DNA from: Ancistrus triradiatus
Lineage: Eukaryota > Chordata > Actinopteri > Siluriformes > Loricariidae
Direction of reading: 5' to 3'
Assembly: GCA_025084515.1 (NCBI GenBank)
Contig: JAJAGP010000884.1
Location: 1-64,000 of the forward strand
Length of the DNA: 64,000 nt
A model generated the notes under the pieces. The model was not told the DNA's origin. It saw only the letters and a program-made list of their open reading frames with translations, and made no database searches. This document shows, piece by piece, positions 52,250 through 63,338 of this stretch (position 1 is its first letter; every line of letters begins with the position of its first letter). A program made the position numbers and the translations under genes.

Positions 52250-52400
52250 TTATTCATCCATTCAGTTTCGTACCCGCTTAATCCAGTGCAGGGTCTCTGG
52301 GCAACACAGGGTACATGACAGGAACCAACCGTAGACAGGGCACATGCGCACACACGCTCGAACTGGGACACTTTAGAGACACCAGTTGACCTAACACGTC
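52250..52400 (-). repeat. SINE family B fragment
   Basis: 'cgcttaatccagtgcagggt', 'ggaaccaaccgtagacaggg' and 'gggacactttagagacacca' match the 3' half of the copy at 36225-36540. Confidence 0.65.
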
Positions 52401-52984
52401 AACTGGCGTAATGTACTCATGTTAACTAGTGCTGTCAAGCTATCATTTATGCACGTCAGTATTTTTAATGCTATTTTTCAGACCTTTAGGGCCTCATTAT
52501 GATGAATTCTTGCTATTGTGGTCAGTCTGTATCCATGGCAGTGTGAGGTTTGTTTGTGAGCTCTGTCAAATGTGCGCCATTTATTTAACAGTTTATGTCA
52601 CGCTTTCTCACCTTCGCTTGCCAGAATGTCTGTGATATTTTCAGCATAGCCTTGTTAAGGTCTAGCGCAAGCTCACACCCGTGTTTCGCCCAATTGTGTG
52701 TGCATCAGTTAGGGGTCTGCATTAGTAACTAAGGTTGTGAGTCCAAATCCTAAGACTGTCAGAGTGATAACTGTTTGGTTGTTCAAGTGTATCCTATGCA
52801 CATGCATGCCTTCCATTATTTTTTAGACTTTAATGCGGAATTGATCTTTTTTGTCAAATGACAAGACATCATGGTGGTATATAGGGGGGAAAAAGACTTA
52901 TGTTGCCTAACCACTTTTTCTGGTGAGGTTTGTGGGGATGGCGGTGGACCAAGATCACTCCACTGTAGGGGTGTAACAAGTGGT

Positions 52985-53217
52985 GAGATCTCTTGCTCAG
53001 TCCAGAGCTCCACTGTGTTTCTTGTGGTTTCTTTCATTTTTACGTCTACGGTACAGCATTCTTAGCTACAATAAGTCACTATGGGTCCTAATAAGGTTCT
53101 TAATAAGAGCCAGTCAGAAGGAAAATAATGAGAACCACTGTGCAGTTACGTTACTGTCATGCATACGTTATTCAGTAAATTAATTGTGAATTAACAATGG
53201 GTATCGAGGTACCACTG
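52985..53217. repeat. CAGTGGTACC family, right part
   Basis: Body 'ctatgggtcctaataaggtt' and right end ATCGAGGTACCACTG before TA at 53218-53219. Confidence 0.7.
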
Positions 53218-53770
53218 TACACTATTTCATTAGACACTGTTAAAGACAGTCAGAGATAAGTTAAGCAGTTTTGAGGTAAGGCAATTAGTGGCTGAACAGA
53301 GAGCTGTTTTTACAGGGTTTTGAAGTTGCGGTAAGAATTTTAAATAGATATTAAAAAGTTCAAAGCATTGTTCGTTATATTGTAGGATAGGATTGCTAGG
53401 CTTTTTCTGAGGGACTGTATTAACTATAGTTCTACAAGAACTTGTGGTTATTGGTAATGGTGTGCCTTTAAAATGGTTTCTTCAAATTGTTATTTTGTAT
53501 TTAATTGGACAGGATTACTAGGCTTTTTTTGGAAGTTCTGTAGTAACTGCTCTCACAATGTGCATCGTATGAAGGGTTCTCTGTTTTGCCATCTAATTGC
53601 ATTTTTTGAACACCCGAGGTGTTCATGCTCCCATACGCATGTTAAACTCCAAATTTCTTCTAATTGTAGCACATTAAATATTATTTTTGTTAAAAGTTTT
53701 TGCTACAAAAGTACACATTTTGAATTGTTATTCTTCAGAAACTAAAAATGGAATATTTAGAAGCTACTAT

Positions 53771-54106
53771 CTTCTTCTTCTTCTTCTTTCGGTTTCTCCC
53801 TTTATCAGGGGTCACCACAGCGAGTTAAACGTTTCCACCTCACCCTGTCCTCCACCTCCTCTACTCTCACCCCAACTCCCTGCATATCTTCATTTACCAC
53901 AACCAAATAACTCCTCTTTGGTCTTCCTCTCCGTCTCTTGCCTGGCAGCTCCATCTCCAACATCCTCCTACCAATATATATGAACTCGCATACTAGATTT
54001 GGCAAATGTTTTACACCGGATGCCCTTCCTGACGCAACCCTCACCATTTATCCGGGCTTGGGACCGGCACTAGAAATATCCTGCCTGAGCAATCTAGCGG
54101 CTGGTT
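53771..54106 (-). mobile_element. RTE-like LINE tail with perfect 17-bp target duplication
   Basis: The minus strand encodes YIGRRMLEMELPGKRRRGRP and KRSYLVVVNEDMQ, and ends in an AAG microsatellite (CTT at 53771). TATTTAGAAGCTACTAT occurs at 53754-53770 and again at 54107-54123, an exact duplication, so both insertion boundaries are clear. It is 5'-truncated and rearranged ('tttggcaaatgttttacacc' at the far end). Confidence 0.93.
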
Positions 54107-54412
54107 TATTTAGAAGCTACTATGGAGCATTTTATTCACAATTTATACTTCTGATTCTAGTAGTTTCTTGTAATTGCAAGGGACTATTTTTTCCCTTTTG
54201 GTTAAAAAAAAGTTATTCAAGATATTGTGCATTGTTTTTCAATGTTTAAAAAAATGTAAATTGTAAAATTGTAAGAAAATTAAGAAAATGTTATGGTAGC
54301 AAATCCCAAATCAGGCTAGATCCCCAAACTCTGTACATATATCCAGTATTTACCTGGTACAAAAGAATCGTGTTACACCCTATGTAACCTTTGTAGCCAT
54401 TACCGTATTTTT

Positions 54413-54604
54413 CGGACCATAAGGCGCATTTAAAATCCTTTAACTTTCTCAAAAATCAACAGTGCGCCTTAAAATGCGGTGCATCTAATGTATGAATTAA
54501 TTCTGGTTGTGCTTTCTGACGTAGAACCGATTGTAGATGGTACACGGCGCTCATAAATCTGTCAAAATGTTTTAGCACGGTCTTGGTAGGTTACGAAGCT
54601 TACG
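54413..54604 (+). mobile_element. Half copy of the pogo/Tigger-like element
   Basis: Begins CCGTATTTTTCGG after TA at 54411-54412 and matches the reverse complement of 35215-35421. It ends near 'cgaagcttacggcc', at the point where the DNA-binding region would begin. Confidence 0.75.
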
Positions 54605-55569
54605 GCCAATTCTATAGATTTGCTTTAGAAGATATTCTACAGCGTATAGAATATTCTATATTCATGATACTTTAGGTAGTCTATATAATCTGGCTGTGTG
54701 TGTGTCTTTCTCTGTGGAGAAGTGTGTGTGGAAACATCGCAGAAAATGAATGGTTCAATTACACCAACGTATTAGTGCTGTCAGAAAGGAGAGCATCCTG
54801 GGGAGAAGACATAATAGGCTAGATCCATCAGTTTCTGCTTTTACTCTTCCCACGAATCTGTGAGTGGATTCAGCTAAACAAAGAACATTGCTTTAATATT
54901 GCTTGAGCATTGCCTTAAAATTACCTTGACATTGTTGGCTCTTATAAATCACACTAATTCATTAGGCAATATTAAAGACAGTCGGAGACAAATTAAGCAG
55001 TTTTGAGGTAAGGCAATTAATAGCTGAACAGAGAGCTGGTTTAATGGATTTTGATGTGGTGGAAAGAGTTTAAATAGATACCAAAAAACTGTTAGTTATT
55101 TTGTATTTAATTGGACAAGGCTTCTTCAGAAGCATTGTATTAACTATATTTCTAAACCAAATGACCTGAGGGTGGGCTTTTAAAATGATTTCTTCAAGTT
55201 ATTTCAAAAACACAAGTTCCTCAAGGATTGCAAACTTAAATGTTAGAAAATCATTGAATTTTTCAGTTTTTTTGTGGCTCTGTATTTCTATCATTTTGGA
55301 TTGTTTCTAGAACTGGAGGCTTGAGAGATATGCGGGGAAAGTAATATGTTCATATAATGTGGTTTTGACTAATCTAACACATTTCAAAAACATATTTGAA
55401 ATATCTGTCAAATTTGTACAAAATGCTTTTTGATTTATTTATCTTTTATTTATGGCACTTTTTAACAGCCAGTTACCAATGTACTTACAGTACGAATTAA
55501 TGGTTTTTATCCCCTAATTAGTGAACCATGCAGACAACATTAAGTCATTAAAGATTATACTCTGTTATG

Positions 55570-55760
55570 GAGCAGGGGTGGCACGGTGGCGCAGTCGCCT
55601 CACAGCTCCGAGATCCCTGGTTTGATCTTGACCCCTGGAGTTTGCTTGTTGTCCCCTTGCCCCTATCAGTGCTCTAGTTTCCTCCCACATTCTAAAGACA
55701 TGCGTTGGGTTGATTGGCCACTGTAAATTGGCTCATGACTAGTCTGTTGATATAACCTCA
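55570..55760 (+). repeat. SINE family B copy, plus strand
   Basis: Head 'gggtggcacggtggcgcagt' then 'cgcctcacagctccgagatc', body 'agtttcctcccacattctaa'. The B box is degenerate (GGTTTGATCTT). Confidence 0.8.
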
Positions 55761-56350
55761 TGTCTGAGAATATAGCCATTGATGCTGATGCAACGTTAAA
55801 TGAAAGTAATAAACATATATTATGATGAAAGCTAATATTCTGGATGGCTAATCCATAATATATATACACTGTCCAGCCAAAAAAGGTCACCACCTGGATT
55901 TAATTAAGCAAATAGTTAAATAGTTATACAAAAGAGAATCCCTTTGGATGGTGGTCCCATTGGATGGTGATTATTTTTCAGCTGGCAACAGTTATTTAAC
56001 CCTAACTGACCTAACCCTAACTGAGGGTGCAGTGATAGTGTTATTTAGGTTACAGTCATGTCTTCAGCGTCCTTCCCAGTGAGTGCTGTTCGGAGTATAC
56101 ATGACGAAAGTAAACCATGGAGGAACAACTCCGAAAACACTCGGAATAACGCATTTAATAATATTTAAAACAGCATCACCTTGCTGAATATATGAAATTT
56201 GACAAACCTCAAGCTAACTCTGCTGAGAATGCAGACCCAGACACAATCTAGCAGCAGCTATGATCTTTCTTTAGTGAAGAAATTTTCATTAAATGTTGAA
56301 CAAAAATGCATTTGTAATTCTTGGACAGAAAAAACATCGGAATCAGCCGG

Positions 56351-57565
56351 TAGGGCTGCAACTAACGATTATTTTAATAATCGATTAATCGGTCGATTAT
56401 TTTTTCGATTAATCGATGAATCGGGTAAAAAAAAAAAAACCTTTCCATGTCTTTATTCTGAAATATAACATTAAATAACAGAGCAAATAAGTGCTTACAA
56501 TAAATTAATAATAATAAATTACATTTATTAATAAATTAAAATAACAAATTAAATAATAAAGAAAAATAAATGCATCTCTGATGCATACACTACATGCAAG
56601 CTCATTCACTCGCTTTCTTTAGGAACTTTGCATTGCAATCCAAAAATGTTATCATGTCAACATGCTCCTGGCTAAAGCTGGCTCTCTTTTTTTAGAGACT
56701 ATGGTCCTGTCCACACGAACAGGTCACTGAAAACTGACTTTTTTTTTGCAAAACTCCTTCCAGGGTGTAGATTTTCAGAAACTCTGTTTTCAGCATTGTC
56801 GTGTGGACTGGGAAAACGGAGTTTCTTGCTTGTAACGTCACTTTGTGCGGCGTCATCTCCTTTGTTTACATGAGGCGATTTTGTACAATAGCGGACGTAG
56901 CCAAAATAGAGCCAGCTGTAACACTGCTGACCGAACTTGTTACAAATCTACAAATACATTTACATTTATTACTTTTTCATTACACTGAAGAACAGAGGCG
57001 TCAGAATGTGCTACGGAGGTCACTACGATATCCATCACACCCACGAAGCAGTTCCCACCCCCAGCGTCGCTGGTTTGGGACGAGACCCGGTCGGACCTCT
57101 CGTTTGTGGGACAGCTTTCAAAACAAAGTGGTTGTTGAAGAACAATGGCGAGAAAATGTTTGTATGCATAGGACGTCGCTGTTGTCGTTGAGTGAGCTGC
57201 TTCGCCGGCATATAGGACTGCTGGTTTGGCATTGCTCTTGACGGCGACTGTGTGCGTTTTTTGTGTAAACAGTGCTTGTGTGTACGGGATGTTTTTTTAT
57301 AAACGAATTTAAACCCCCGTTTTAGAAAATACCGGTGTACGTGTGGACATAGCCTTAATGCTAAGTTATTTTGAAGATTCCGCGTCCGCGCCGGCTCCGC
57401 CTCGCTCCGTTCAATCGCTCGAGTTTTTTTTTTTTTCCAACGCTGACCGCAAGTAACGTAAGCGGATATGATAAGGCAGGGGACACATACATCATGCGAC
57501 ACAACGAATTGATAATGAAATTCGTTGTCGACACTTTTAATAATCGATTCATTGTTGCAGCCCTA
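56351..57565. mobile_element. hAT element with perfect 8-bp target duplication
   Basis: TAGGGCTGCAAC at 56351 and GTTGCAGCCCTA ending 57565 are exact inverted ends. TCAGCCGG is duplicated at 56343-56350 and 57566-57573, the 8 bp expected of hAT. It belongs to the family of 42667 and 47632, but the interior is largely replaced by another transposon. Confidence 0.94.
56704..57354 (+). mobile_element. PIF/Harbinger-like element nested in the hAT
   Basis: The left end near 56704 (GGTCCTGTCCACACG) and right end near 57354 (CGTGTGGACATAGCC) are inverted repeats. The frame 56801-57241 contains RRWFGTRPGRTSRLWDSFQN and KVVVEEQWRENVCMHRTSLL, the pre-catalytic segment of Harbinger-type nucleases (R.W.RP…W…V…EW..NFRM). 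The catalytic DDE part is missing. Confidence 0.72.
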
Positions 57566-58497
57566 TCAGCCGGTCATTGGTTTAAAAAAAAATCGGAAAT
57601 TGGAATCGGCCAAGAAAATTGCAATTGGTGCATCTCCAGTTAGAGGAGATGTATAATTACAATTGGATATGAAGTCCTGTCCTACAATGAAAGAAAAGCT
57701 GGCTTTGAAAACCACATTAGCAGTATGGTGGTGTTACACCAGTGTATGACTGCATGAAACTATAGCCTTTCCTTATGTGTAAATCGAATTTGGCTTGTTG
57801 CTTGGTGGCGGGTATGACCTGGCCATATCTGAGGAAAATAACACATTCCCCCCTGAGCTTTTTATCACAGCTGGGACTGTCTACAAGGACATCTGGCACT
57901 TGTATGGACACATTCTTTTTTCACTTCTTTTTCAGTTCCTCACTGTCTGCCTGTACCTATCACAAAGAGTGTCTCTTTCTGTCTCACACAGTAAAAGATG
58001 AAAGCAAGGGCACCTGAATGCTTTTTAAAGGATCTGACAGAGGAACAGGTCTTGAAGTTTGTTTCTGCTGTTTGGTAGCTTTTTACAGTATGAAATAAAA
58101 TCTGTTTGGACAGATGCAGTGGGATTCGCACCTTTCCAGAGATGATTTATTACCGGTCTTTCTTCTATCTCAGTTTTTTTCATCCCTTTCTTTTCATCTT
58201 GATGATTCTCTCATGGTAGTGTTGTTTGTGCCCTGTTTCTATCTCTGTCATTGTGTGCGCTGGTAGCGGTGGTAGCGGGGGCTTCTTCTTGCTTGGTGTT
58301 TCTGTGGTAACCGAAGCAGGTCGCATGGAAGCAAGTAGCACATCAAATTAAGGGGAATAGCCAAGTGAATCGCAAACCGTGGCTTAACGCTGATTCGTGT
58401 ATGTGTAGACATGTAGATAAAAAATTGTTTTAAATATGTTGGCATGTCATAACGAAGTTGCAGTAGACCAAACAGTGTCCTACAATTAAAAAAAAAT

Positions 58498-58760
58498 TAA
58501 AGTACAGGTTCCGTGAAACAGGTTCTTACCCAAAATGGTGATTGACTGTCTTTATGTGGCTGTCTTGTATCAACGGAACGTTATTACTGTCACGAATAGC
58601 CATGATGCTGAAATAAACAAACAATCTGGACATTAAGATAGTCACTCAGCCTTTTTTTGTTACTAATGTAAATATAAAGGGTATTTTCACAAGAAAACTG
58701 GATGCAAACCATATGTGAATCAGAGGTACTGCTGAAAAAAAGAGTGGAACACAACTATCT
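58498..58760 (-). repeat. Interspersed repeat family V, inverted copy
   Basis: Shares 'tgtaaatataaagggtattt' and 'tcacaagaa' with 50600-50645, and the reverse complement with 35690-35830. Confidence 0.6.
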
Positions 58761-59637
58761 GCACAGGATCCAAAGCCTAAAGTGTTGTGCATATCATTCC
58801 CTCCAGAGAATTCTGTGGTTCTTCAGTTACTGATGGATTTATTCTTCTTTTGCACGTTTACACTTCAGTCGTCAAACTGTTGAAATAGAGGGGAACCTTG
58901 GAATTCGTGAGCCTCTTCACTCGAACAATTCGGACATCTAATGGTCCCTTTGAATTTTGTTTGTTCCCAAATTTGAACAAAAATTCTGATTTCGAACAAC
59001 ACCCTAAATAGAACACTAAATGGTGTGCTTCTACAGCCAGTCCAGTCGGTGGCGATAATGCACGACTATGCTATGCCAATCACAAAGGAAGAAGAACTAG
59101 GGCGCTATCATAGACATATTGTGTATATTCTAGTATTTTATTTATTATCTTACTATATGTATATTATATTAGTCTGTGGATGTGATTTCCAACATAGTCT
59201 CAGCGCTGCTGTCTGTGATAAGATGTGCCGAAACTGCGTTCAGACAGTATAGCTACACTTCATTTTCACTTATCTCAGTTCCTTATATTTAATTTATTTC
59301 ATGTATTTTTTATTATTTTATTGTATATATATGTCTGTTTGAAACAGAGCATGAGCAAAGATCAAGTCATTGTATTTTTGTATTTTTTCTTGCCATGGCT
59401 CCTTCAGCTGAAAGTCTCCAATGAACTAGAGCTTGGGCTTTGGAAACACATGGGTACTAGACCATAAGCATTTAATATTGCACCCTTCAGTGACTTGGCT
59501 TTGTAGAATTACTATTGGTAATGCCTTTTGCTGAAATATCTTCTGGTGTCTGTGGGCTTAGGTTCTTGGTGGAATTGTCTTTGTGGTAAATCTTCATAGA
59601 AGAGTTTAAATAACTACAGTGGTAACTTGGTTCTCGA

Positions 59638-60048
59638 CCCAGGAAAAAATGTACTATGAAATTTGACAGTAGAACCATGAAGTGGCCAAATGATACCACC
59701 AAAATTTCTTGATGCATGCTCAATAATCCAGGAAAGAAAATCCCAGAAGTTGTATCTGTTCATCTGGACATAGGTATAGGTACCTATGTCCAGATGAACA
59801 GATTCAACTTCTGGGATACCACCAAAACTCATGCTACAACTGTGAAATAATTCATGGTCAGTTCATAGTCAACCAAGTTTACAGTTGTACTATGAAATTT
59901 GACAGTAGAACCCTGAAGTGGCCAAATTACCATCAAAAATTCATAGTAGAACTGTGAACTTCATGGTCAAACTGTGAAAGTTCACATTAAAACTGTCAAG
60001 CAATTCACAGTTTTACTATGAAAATTCACAGTGCATTTTTCCCTGGGG
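59638..60048. mobile_element. MITE with CCCAGGRAAAAAT ends
   Basis: Left CCCAGGAAAAAATGTACTAT and right end, reverse-complemented CCCCAGGGAAAAATGCACTG, are imperfect inverted repeats. The body repeats 'gaaatttgacagtagaacc' twice. It is nested inside a CAGTGGTACC element; a partial copy is at 4094-4225. Confidence 0.75.
59740..59817. repeat. Near-perfect 37-bp hairpin
   Basis: Arms 59740-59776 and 59781-59817 are reverse complements with a single mismatch, separated by TAGG. The arms contain 'tctgttcatctggacatagg'. Confidence 0.95.
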
Positions 60049-60903
60049 ACCACCCCCGAACTCAGTGAATTTGGTTCTTGACGCATTTTTGACTAGAAAA
60101 TGTAGCATTTTGACTTCTCTCTGTCCTCGCCGCTTGCTCAGTACTTGGCGCACTTGCTTAAACTTCTTGCCGCTTGACACTTTTTCTTTATTTTTGCATC
60201 TACAGTACTGTATTCTTAGTGCAAATAAGTCTCCATGGGTCCTAAAAAGGTTATTTTATAAAAGCCAACCGAAAACAAAACAGGAATTGAATGCTCCACA
60301 CCCCAGGCTGCAGTTAGTTAACCAATAACTAAGTGTTTTGCACTTTCAACACATTACTCACTGAATTACATTTCAGTTTTCAACACTTTAATGCTATTAT
60401 AAAATAAGCCTTGTGTTAATGACTTTGGCCATCTGTAGGTTAATGTAAGTGTTTTCTACATTGACTTACTTATCATGAGGCGGAATCTCCCTTTGTAGGC
60501 ACCATAATGTAACTTCAGTCATTTAAAATGGATCGGAAAATGCAAATAAGAAGCCATCTTCAGCCTCGTCTTTGCTTTGATACACCGAACACTCATTAAA
60601 CTCTTCAGTTCATGATGCATTTATCTTATGATGGATTTGTCGGAACATATCCCCATTGTAAATCAGGGAGCACCTGTACAATACACCTCCATTATTGCAT
60701 ATAATGCCTCATACAGTGTGGCTTTTCAGGGGGTCTGGAATGGATTAATTCAATGTACATTATTTCTTATGGGAAAAATTTGCTGAGTACTCATCATTTT
60801 CAGTTCTCGACAACACTTCTAGAACAAATTATCGACGAGAACCGAGGTACCACTGTATTTGAATTTTATGTCTAGTAAAAAGGGGAGCATATGCAACAGT
60901 AAG

Positions 60904-61056
60904 TCAAGTCAAGTCAGATTTATTTATATAGCGCTTTTTACAATGGAGCATTGTCTCAAAGCAACTTTACAAGTTTAGATTATCTCCTAATAACTACGTC
61001 CAATCCCAAATTGAGCAAGCCTAGGGCGACAGTGGCAAGGAAAAACTCCCTAGTCT
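60904..61056 (+). repeat. Interspersed repeat family U
   Basis: Starts 'aagtcaagtcaagtcagatt' and shares the body of 23124-23340 ('gagcaagcctagggcgacag'). Confidence 0.7.
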
Positions 61057-61094
61057 CCCTAGTAAGAGTCCAATTGTTGGTCTCCATGCATCCT

Positions 61095-61480
61095 GAGCTA
61101 TACATTGTGTGGCCAAAAGTGCATACAGTATTAGTCATCTCATTCCAGCCATACCCAATGCTAATGATTTCAAAATATGAAGCATACAGGTGTGGGATCT
61201 CCATGGACAAACAGTTGCGGTAGAATGGGTTGTCATTAGCTCTCAGTAAGAGTTTCATGGATTTTCACCTCTCCAACAAGCCAGTTCATCAGCTTTATGC
61301 CTTGCTCTTTTAAATAAAGTTAATATAAAGAAATGGTTTTCCATCTTTGAACGTACATTTTTTAGATGAACTGGAAAGCCAAGAGTGAGAAAGAAATTAG
61401 TGCCTAAATTCACATTCCAAAATCTAAGTCCTTATTAATTCCCATGTTTTGGGTGTTCACAAACTTTTGGTTTTAGTATA
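61095..61480. mobile_element. Tc1-type MITE, decayed
   Basis: The left end 'attgtgtggccaaaagtgca' and right end 'ttcacaaacttttggtttta' are rough inverted repeats. 62215-62540 holds related sequence ('acatggacttggtgcctcct', 'gcattgtgcatggtgatctt'). Confidence 0.5.
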
Positions 61481-62751
61481 GTCCTGATAAATATGCAGGT
61501 ATTAATGTTCCCAAGACTCAATCCACTCAAGTATGTCAAAAAGTTTTATTTTGCATTGAATAACTGAAAAGAAGGACAGAACTGAAAGTTGGTGGAGCCG
61601 ATTTGCAAATGTTATATGCAATGTAATGTATAATTATGGTTCGGAGAGCGTAGTCTTCCAAATGTCTCCTACAATAATTTCAGTTCGCTGTCCTTTGGCC
61701 AATAATGATTCCAGTACTGATAGGGTTCAGCACAGACTAAATCACAAATGGTAATGCTTAAACATACAGTACAAACTTCATTTTCTGTTTCTGATCATTT
61801 TTTGACTGCCTTTACACAGACTGGGTGGGTTTTCCACATCATACAGAAGTATGAGTTTGAATGGTGCATACATTTGATCAGGCTGTACAGATGTGGAGCG
61901 TGTGTGTTTGACAGTGTGTCATTAAGTCTTAAAACAGATAGGTCCATAAATATACAAGGATTGCTGGAATTTTCTTTGGTTAAACTACTCCAGAAATGAT
62001 TATACTGTGCAGGAAATTTGCATTCATCATTATTACAGTGTTTGTGTGTGTCTGCTTCTCTGAACTGGAATCTGTTTGCAAATATGGCACTTATCCAGTT
62101 CTGGTAATGTGAAAATAAGTAAAGAAAGATTAGTGACTTATTGCCAACACAGAACATAAAAAATGTATGGATTACTGATGTGTGCTATAAGGCCAGAAGA
62201 TACAAAGTTGAATGCACTGCCATATGTGCTTGTTGGACATCTCAATCTAATACCATGGGTATTAACATGGACTTGGTGCCTCCTTGGTTGCTATAACAGC
62301 CATTCTTCTTTCCTCTAGAATCAGCCTCAGACTATTTGGACTCAACCAAATTTAGATTGGGTACCCAGATTCATTAGCCTTCCAGATGGTGAAGCGTGAT
62401 TTATTTACCTAATATGCATTTCTGCAACTGAAGTTCTGTGACTAGGTGCTTTGGGGTACTCTGTCCAACTCTTGGCATTGTGCATGGTGATCTTAGGCTT
62501 GTCTGTTTCTGTTTGACTATGGAAGATCAAAATATGATTAACATCGTGTTACACCTCGACTAGCATAGGTGCTCTCAACTTCAAATGTATAAGAAATGAC
62601 AAATAGACTCTGCTCCTGATAGTGGATGTAAAGAGCATTCAAATCTGCAAGCACTTAATCGGTGCTGTCGAGTCCAGCTGGGGTTCTGTGAGCATTCAAA
62701 TCACTCGACTTTTCCAAACTTGTATTTTCCCTAATAATATACAGTGGTACC

Positions 62752-63338
62752 TTGGGTCTTGACCACCTTGGAACTTGCGCAACAACACGCAATTTGACTA
62801 GAAAAAGTTGCCTCGGTCCTTGTCGGTTGCTTGGTACTCGGGACACACTTGCTTAAGTTGTGACTCGATTAAAAGTTTTTGTCCACGATTCATGATTTGG
62901 TACACAGTGATTCAGATTAACAACAGCTCTCGCTCAGAGAAGATATGCGCGTCTATACTACTGTATTCTTAGTGCAAATAAGTCTCTATGGGTCCTAAAA
63001 AGATTAGTTATAAGAGGCAACCGAAAGAAAACCAAAAGAAAAACAGGAATTGAATGTTCCAGAACACAGGCTGAAGTTAGTTGACCAAAAGAGTAAGTGT
63101 TTTGCACTTTCATTCCATTACTCACTAAATTACATGAGATTTTTCAACACTTTATTATAAATTAAGCGTTGTATTAAGTATTTTTGCCATCTGTAGGTTA
63201 ATGTAAGTGTTATAAACATTAACTTACTTGTCATGCGGCAAAATCTTCATCTACAGCCGCCATAAGTGTGAATGCAAAAAATGCGGTTTTTGACAAGCCT
63301 TCTGGAAAGAATTAGTGATGAGAACTGAGGTACCACTG
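62752..63338. mobile_element. CAGTGGTACC-family element, complete 587-bp copy
   Basis: Left CAGTGGTACCTTGGGTCTTG and right 'gagaactgaggtaccactg' are inverted ends, flanked by TA at 62750-62751 and 63339-63340. No ORF. Best reference copy of the family in the window. Confidence 0.88.

Larger units (their letters stand above)
59617..60855. mobile_element. CAGTGGTACC-family element with TIRs, containing a nested MITE
   Basis: Left end CAGTGGTAACTTGGTTCTCG after TA at 59615-59616; right end CGAGAACCGAGGTACCACTG (with small changes) before TA at 60856-60857. TA flanks suggest a Tc1/mariner-type non-autonomous element. Unlike the 587-bp copy at 62752 it carries a 410-bp insert. Confidence 0.85.

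Noticed and set aside
56801..57241. 146-codon ORF as a new gene
   Set aside because: Its sequence fits the pre-catalytic part of a Harbinger-type nuclease, and it lies inside inverted repeats nested in a hAT element.
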